A DNA stretch of 10,609 nucleotides from Segetibacter sp. (GTDB taxonomy: Bacteria; Bacteroidota; Bacteroidia; Chitinophagales; Chitinophagaceae). The position numbers and the translations under genes are program-made. The notes beneath the pieces were generated by a model that was not told the DNA's origin, ran no database searches, and saw only the letters and a program-made list of their open reading frames with translations. Below, piece after piece: positions 6,185 to 10,609 of the stretch (position 1 is its first letter; every line of letters starts with the position of its first letter). The DNA is taken from positions 1-10,609 of the forward strand of contig JASLBT010000157.1 of assembly GCA_030146445.1 (NCBI GenBank), read 5' to 3'.

Positions 6185-7684
6185 ATGAAACGTTTTGCAA
6201 CGATATGGTTCCGCTATCTTAAAACCGATTGGTTTAGCCTGCGCCAACAGCATCTGAATGAGGTCCCTTTTGTGTTGGCCGCGCCGGATCATGGACGTTT
6301 GGTGATCACCGCTGCAAACGCATTAGCACATGCACAAGGCATACACAAGGGTATGGCGGTCGCTGATGCAAGAGCTATCTATCCTTCGTTGGAAGTTCTG
6401 GACGACGAACCCGGACTTACAACCAAACTATTAAAGAAGCTTGCAGAGTGGTGTATTCGCTATACCCCGGTTGTATCCCTTGATCCTGAGGAGGGATTAA
6501 TTCTGGAGGTTACCGGTTGTGCCCATCTGTGGGGAGGCGAAAGGGCCTACCTGATGGATATTATCAGCCGGTTCAAAGGTCTTGGCTACCAGGTGAGGGC
6601 AGCTTTAGCCGACACCATCGGCACCGCCTGGGGGTTGTCGAGGTTTGGAGAGCAGGCGTCTATCGTTGAGCCTGGACAACAAACTGCAGCAATTCTTTCC
6701 TTACCTCCACAGGCGCTTCGGCTGGATCCGGAAGTCACCGACAGGCTGCAGAAACTTGGACTTCACCAGGTGCGCAACATCATAACCATACAACGTTCTG
6801 CATTGCGACGGCGTTTTGGTCAGCACCTGCTGCAACAATTGGATCGTGCGCTCGGTGTTGAAGCAGAACCGGTTGAGCCTGTTGTTCCAATTGAAATGTT
6901 CCAGGAGAGATTACCTTGTTTAGAACCCATCGTTACTGCTAAAGGGATAGAAATGGCATTACAAAGGTTATTGGAGGGTTTGTGTAACCAGCTTGCACAG
7001 GTGCAAAAAGGACTTCGGAATGCCGTATTGAAATGTTTCCGGGTGGACGGAAAGGTAGAGCAGGTGGAGATCGGAACCAACAGGGGAACTCATAATGCAA
7101 AGCACCTTTTTAAGCTCTTCGAATTTAAACTCCCATCGATTGAACCCGCATTAGGGATAGAGCTTTTTTTGCTGCAAGCACCGAAAGTTGAAGATGTCGC
7201 ATCAGTTCAGGAAAAATTATGGGAGGCTGTAGGTGGACTCGGGGATACGGGTTTGAACGAATTAATCGACCGAATGGTAAACAGGATAGGCCCCGGATTG
7301 ATACACCGGTATTTGCCGGCGGAACATCATTGGCCTGAAAGGTCTATTCAGGAAGCTGGATCGTTCACCGAACAAGCCATCATTGAATGGAGACTTGAGC
7401 GGCCAAGGCCGGTTCAGTTACTCGCGGAACCGGAACCCATAACTGTTGCAGCACCTGTGCCGGATTATCCGCCGATGTTATTCCGCTATAAAGGAAAAGT
7501 GCATAAGATAAAAAGAGCGGATGGACCTGAACGAATAGAGCGGGAATGGTGGATCGAAGAAGGACTGCACCGGGATTATTACCATGTTGAAGATGAAGAT
7601 GGGTGCCGTTATTGGCTCTTCAGGTCGGGTCACTATGGAGCCGACTCATCGTACCAATGGTTTTTACATGGGTTCTTTGCATAA
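6185..7684 (+). CDS. imuB: ImuB, catalytically degenerate Y-family polymerase-like protein
   Basis: This 499-residue protein starts one base after imuA; a GAGGAAAA lies 12-19 bases upstream. It follows the Y-family (DinB/UmuC) layout: fingers/palm to about 165, thumb 170-235, little-finger-like region to about 340, then the ImuB-specific tail. The palm lacks the catalytic carboxylates: the N-terminal DxD position reads FATIWFRYLK (4-13), and the usual S-x-D-E-A-x-L-D block reads as EEGLILEVTG (102-111), where the DE pair is replaced by E103-G104. ImuB therefore acts as an adaptor rather than a polymerase. QEKLW (342-346) aligns with the beta-clamp-binding motif (QLxLW/F type) of other ImuB proteins. 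The tail RPRPVQLLAEPEPI (406-419) and RADGPERI/WLFRSG/WFLHGFFA are typical ImuB-C signatures. It would bridge the clamp, ImuA and DnaE2. Confidence 0.93.
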   Translation: MKRFATIWFRYLKTDWFSLRQQHLNEVPFVLAAPDHGRLVITAANALAHAQGIHKGMAVADARAIYPSLEVLDDEPGLTTKLLKKLAEWCIRYTPVVSLDPEEGLILEVTGCAHLWGGERAYLMDIISRFKGLGYQVRAALADTIGTAWGLSRFGEQASIVEPGQQTAAILSLPPQALRLDPEVTDRLQKLGLHQVRNIITIQRSALRRRFGQHLLQQLDRALGVEAEPVEPVVPIEMFQERLPCLEPIVTAKGIEMALQRLLEGLCNQLAQVQKGLRNAVLKCFRVDGKVEQVEIGTNRGTHNAKHLFKLFEFKLPSIEPALGIELFLLQAPKVEDVASVQEKLWEAVGGLGDTGLNELIDRMVNRIGPGLIHRYLPAEHHWPERSIQEAGSFTEQAIIEWRLERPRPVQLLAEPEPITVAAPVPDYPPMLFRYKGKVHKIKRADGPERIEREWWIEEGLHRDYYHVEDEDGCRYWLFRSGHYGADSSYQWFLHGFFA

Positions 7685-7713
7685 TGTTTTGAAAATGATG
7701 ATGTGCAAGTTCT

Positions 7714-7910
7714 GGAACCACATAGACACTTAAGGCACCATAATAGGACACATAGAAAGACTAAGCATTACCGATGTGTCATTCTGATGTATATGTACCG
7801 GTGTGGTTTAACCTGTATGCAGGTGGTGGGAACCACATAGACACATTCACATATGAGAAACCACATAGAAATACAGAAGAATACCATGTTCCATTTTATG
7901 TTTCTATGTG
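7714..7910. repeat. Family of CACATAGA-type short repeats
   Basis: GGAACCACATAGACACT (7714-7730) and GGAACCACATAGACACA (7829-7845) differ only in the last base. Related copies are GGACACATAGAAAGAC (7746-7761) and AAACCACATAGAAATA (7858-7873). The last is mirrored by TATGTTTCTATGTG (7897-7910), giving a 10-bp inverted repeat, CACATAGAAA (7862-7871) to TTTCTATGTG (7901-7910), with a 29-nt loop. An isolated CACATAGAA lies at 4150-4158. The family looks like a dispersed intergenic repeat, a decayed hairpin-type element. Confidence 0.75.
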
Positions 7911-7964
7911 CTAAAATTCACGGGTACTTGTTGATGCCCTTCAAAAAACACTTATTAAGTAATC

Positions 7965-7980
7965 TGGATAGGGGGAAAAG
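7965..7980 (+). promoter_or_regulatory. Possible ribosome binding site of dnaE2
   Basis: A purine-rich GGATAGGGGGAAAAG directly precedes the ATG at 7981, with AGGGGG 5 bases upstream of the start. It supports this ATG as the dnaE2 start, which also matches the family N-terminus. Confidence 0.45.
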
Positions 7981-10609
7981 ATGAGCTATACTGAACTACA
8001 GGTGACATCAAACTTCAGCTTTCTCCGCGGTGCCTCTCATCCTGAAGAACACGTGGAACAAGCTGTTGCCCTGGGCTATCAAACAATTGCGATAACCGAC
8101 CGGAATAGTTTTGCCGGCATTGTTCGCGCACATGTAGCGGCAAAAGCCAAAGGCATACGTCTTATTGTTGGTTGCCGGCTCGACCTTCTGGACGGCCCAT
8201 CTTTATTGGCCTACCCCACCAACACAGAAGGGTATTCATTGCTCTCTGCTTTACTTACTATTGGTAATCTCCGGGCTGAAAAAGGTGACTGCCATTTATA
8301 TAAAGCAGACGTATATGCACATACCAAAGACGTTAAGTTTATTGTTTTGCCACCAACTGAATTAAACGAAAATTTCGATTTTGAACCCCCATTCAAGCAG
8401 GAGATAAAAGAACTGCAAAAACACCTCCGCAAAAATTTATACATCGCCGCTAGCCGTTCGTATTTTGGAAATGACAGCAAACTGCTTCATCGGCTTTCAC
8501 AAATTGCAGAGGAGCTGCAGGTGCCGATGGTTGCCACTAACGACGTCCATTACCACATTCCAGTTCGACGCGAACTGCAAGACATACTAACCTGTATTCG
8601 CGAAAAATGTACGATCTATACTGCAGGGCTAAAACTTCATCAAAATGCAGAACGGCACTTAAAGCCGATAGATGAAATGCTTCGATTGTTCAGGCAATAT
8701 CCCGATGCCCTCCGGCGTACACAGGAGATCGCAGATGCATGCCTGTTTTCCCTGGATACCCTTAAGTATGAATACCCTGAAGAGATTACCGGGCAGGGCC
8801 GAAGTCCACAGGAGCAGCTTACACATCTTGCATGGGAAGGAGCAAGGCAACATTTTGGCGAAGTGATACCGGAGAAAACAATCACGGCCATAAATCATGA
8901 ACTCGCCTTTATCGAGCAAATGAATTATGCTGCCTATTTCCTCACCGTGCACGATATAGTTCGTTTTGCAAGGGAACGTGGCATTCTTTGCCAGGGGCGG
9001 GGCTCAGCCGCAAACTCAACTGTTTGTTATTGTCTTGGTATTACCTCGGTAAATCCTACAAAATTTGATTTGTTGTTTGAGCGATTTATTTCGTCAGCAC
9101 GAAATGAACCGCCCGATATAGACGTTGATTTCGAACACGAACGTCGTGAAGAAGTGATACAATACATCTATCAAAAATATGGTCGCGACAGGGCAGCCAT
9201 TGTGGCGACCGTGACCCAGCAGCAGCAAAAAGGAGCCATGAGGGATGTTGGAAAAGCAATGGGACTCTCGGTAGATACCATCAACAGGTTGTCGAGTTCT
9301 ATATGGGAGTTTACCCTTGAATGGTTTGAAGAAAAACGATTGCTGGAACAAGGCCTGAACCCTGGTGACAAACACCTGCGTAAGGTGTTACAACTTACTG
9401 AACAATTTATGGGTTTTCCACGGCAGCTTGGCCAGCATACCGGAGGATTTGTCATCACCCAGGGGAAACTTTCAGATCTGTGTCCAATACTAAACGCCCG
9501 GATGGAAAACCGTACCTGCATAGAATGGAACAAAGATGATATCGATGCACTTGGTTTTCTCAAAATTGACGTGCTTGGCCTGGGAATGCTCACCTGTATC
9601 AGGAAAGCCTTTGAGATCGCAAAAGAGTATTATGGACTGGACCTAACGTTGGCGAATATCCCGCAAGACGATCCTGCAGTTTATGAAATGATCAGTCATG
9701 CAGATACGATTGGTGTTTTCCAGATTGAAAGTAGAGCCCAGCAATCCATGTTACCTCGGCTGAAGCCCAAATGCTTTTACGACCTGGTGATCGAAGTCGC
9801 AATTGTTCGTCCTGGACCAATTCAGGGCGACATGGTGCATCCTTACCTGCGTCGTCGAAATGGCGAGGAGGCTATTGAATACCCATCAAAAGAGCTGGAG
9901 GATATTCTTGGCCGAACATTAGGTGTTCCCCTGTTCCAGGAACAGGCAATGAAGATCGCGATTGTCGCTGCCGGATTTACACCGGCCGAAGCAGATGAAC
10001 TTCGGCGAAGTATGGCCACTTTTAAGTTGAAAGGCCTGGTTAGCCAGTTTGAGCAAAAACTGATCAAGGGTATGACCGAGAGGGGTTACCAGCTTGAATA
10101 TGCTCACCGCGTATTTAAGCAGCTCGAGGGTTTTGGCAGCTACGGTTTTCCAGAAAGTCATGCTGCAAGTTTCGCACTGCTGGTATACGTTTCATCGTGG
10201 ATCAAGTGCTATTATCCCGATGTATTTGCCTGTGCTTTGCTCAACAGTATGCCAATGGGATTTTACCAGCCCGCACAGATCGTAATCGATGCACGCAAGC
10301 ATGGTGTGGAGGTTAGGCCAATAGACGTTAATTTTTCGATGTGGGACAATAAGCTGGAAGAGCAGTCCGGGAAATACAGGGCGGTTCGACTTGGTTTTCG
10401 GCAGGTAAAAGGATTGCGTGGGGAGGATATCAGCGTGCTGCTATCTGGTAGAAAGGATGCTTACAAAACCGTTGACTCCCTCCGGGATGTTGGTGTACCT
10501 GAAGCTGCGTTGGAAAAGCTGGCCGATGCAGATGCTTTCCGGTCAATGGGACTCGACCGGCGGCAGGCATTATGGGAAGTTTCAACCCGCAATGATCGTC
10601 CGATTGCCT
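7981..10609 (+). CDS. dnaE2: DnaE2, error-prone DNA polymerase III alpha-type subunit (3' end outside window)
   Basis: The open frame from ATG at 7981 runs to the window edge: 876 codons of a family member usually about 1050-1080 residues long. DnaE2 is the C-family polymerase of the ImuA/ImuB/DnaE2 mutasome and synthesises past DNA lesions in the cytoplasm. The N-terminal PHP domain has the DnaE2-type start TSNFSFLRGASHP (9-21) and the TDRNSFAG block (39-46). The polymerase core shows QGRGSAANS (338-346), PDIDVDFEHERREEV (378-392) with catalytic D379 and D381, and LKIDVLGLG with the third catalytic D530. Further conserved blocks are RPGPIQGDMVHPYL (610-623) and SYGFPESHAA (720-729); a helix-hairpin-helix region begins near 838. 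The OB-fold C-terminus is missing only because the window ends. It is 296 bp downstream of imuB, so it may have its own promoter. Confidence 0.94.
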   Translation, partial: MSYTELQVTSNFSFLRGASHPEEHVEQAVALGYQTIAITDRNSFAGIVRAHVAAKAKGIRLIVGCRLDLLDGPSLLAYPTNTEGYSLLSALLTIGNLRAEKGDCHLYKADVYAHTKDVKFIVLPPTELNENFDFEPPFKQEIKELQKHLRKNLYIAASRSYFGNDSKLLHRLSQIAEELQVPMVATNDVHYHIPVRRELQDILTCIREKCTIYTAGLKLHQNAERHLKPIDEMLRLFRQYPDALRRTQEIADACLFSLDTLKYEYPEEITGQGRSPQEQLTHLAWEGARQHFGEVIPEKTITAINHELAFIEQMNYAAYFLTVHDIVRFARERGILCQGRGSAANSTVCYCLGITSVNPTKFDLLFERFISSARNEPPDIDVDFEHERREEVIQYIYQKYGRDRAAIVATVTQQQQKGAMRDVGKAMGLSVDTINRLSSSIWEFTLEWFEEKRLLEQGLNPGDKHLRKVLQLTEQFMGFPRQLGQHTGGFVITQGKLSDLCPILNARMENRTCIEWNKDDIDALGFLKIDVLGLGMLTCIRKAFEIAKEYYGLDLTLANIPQDDPAVYEMISHADTIGVFQIESRAQQSMLPRLKPKCFYDLVIEVAIVRPGPIQGDMVHPYLRRRNGEEAIEYPSKELEDILGRTLGVPLFQEQAMKIAIVAAGFTPAEADELRRSMATFKLKGLVSQFEQKLIKGMTERGYQLEYAHRVFKQLEGFGSYGFPESHAASFALLVYVSSWIKCYYPDVFACALLNSMPMGFYQPAQIVIDARKHGVEVRPIDVNFSMWDNKLEEQSGKYRAVRLGFRQVKGLRGEDISVLLSGRKDAYKTVDSLRDVGVPEAALEKLADADAFRSMGLDRRQALWEVSTRNDRPIA

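Larger units (their letters stand above)
7685..7980. other. 296-bp imuB-dnaE2 spacer filled with degenerate short repeats
   Basis: No ORF of interest is seen. The spacer holds several CACATAGA-type units (listed separately), an ACCTG-TATG-CAGGT hairpin (7811-7824), a 7-bp inverted pair TGTGGTT (7802-7808) and AACCACA (7831-7837) that encloses it, and an 11-bp palindrome ACTTATTAAGT at 7950-7960 close to the dnaE2 start. No T-run terminator follows the hairpin. The repeats occupy a place where imuA-imuB-dnaE2 operons usually have little space. Confidence 0.6.

Noticed and set aside
7811..7824. ACCTG-TATG-CAGGT hairpin as the imuB terminator
   Set aside because: The stem is five pairs and it is followed by G-rich sequence, not a T-run.
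9171..9593. Minus-strand ORF of 140 codons inside dnaE2
   Set aside because: It is antisense to conserved DnaE2 polymerase motifs and has no recognisable domain.

Overview
The window looks like chromosomal DNA of a Bacteroidota member, probably near Chitinophagaceae/Sphingobacteriales. This is inferred from the gene families (ImuA of the Bacteroidota type, DUF1206, Tat-type TIM-barrel epimerase, Gfo/Idh/MocA oxidoreductase), the moderate G+C by eye, and the general lack of strong Shine-Dalgarno sites. No mobile element, tRNA, rRNA or CRISPR array was seen.

Layout, left to right. (1) 3-119: the last 38 codons of a probable Gfo/Idh/MocA oxidoreductase. (2) 263-1075 (-): a six-helix DUF1206 membrane protein. 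(3) 1270-2079 (+): a SAM-dependent methyltransferase resembling the mycobacterial phthiotriol/phenolphthiotriol O-methyltransferase family. It is divergent from DUF1206 and convergent with the next gene. (4) 2339-3676 (-): a membrane-anchored alpha/alpha-toroid (prenyltransferase/squalene-cyclase repeat) protein without the cyclase catalytic motif. (5) 3677-4303: about 630 bp with no convincing gene, two doubtful small ORFs and some short inverted repeats. (6) 4304-5185 (-): a Tat-exported sugar phosphate isomerase/epimerase-like TIM barrel. (7) 5452-10609 (+): a translesion mutagenesis cassette, imuA-imuB-dnaE2, with dnaE2 cut by the window edge.

The cassette is the functional core. ImuA and ImuB are separated by one base and are surely co-transcribed. 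ImuB has the Y-family fold but has lost the catalytic acidic residues, and it carries a plausible beta-clamp-binding motif. DnaE2 has all three catalytic aspartates and would do the synthesis. A 17-bp palindrome lies 57 bp upstream of the imuA ATG and is a candidate damage-response operator. dnaE2 is set off from imuB by 296 bp filled with repeated CACATAGA-type units, so it may have its own promoter or depend on read-through across this repeat region.

The left half holds unrelated single genes in alternating orientation. No undescribed multi-gene system is evident. The points most worth checking are the imuA operator, the repeat-filled imuB-dnaE2 spacer, the toroid protein, and the methyltransferase's lipid-like substrate class.
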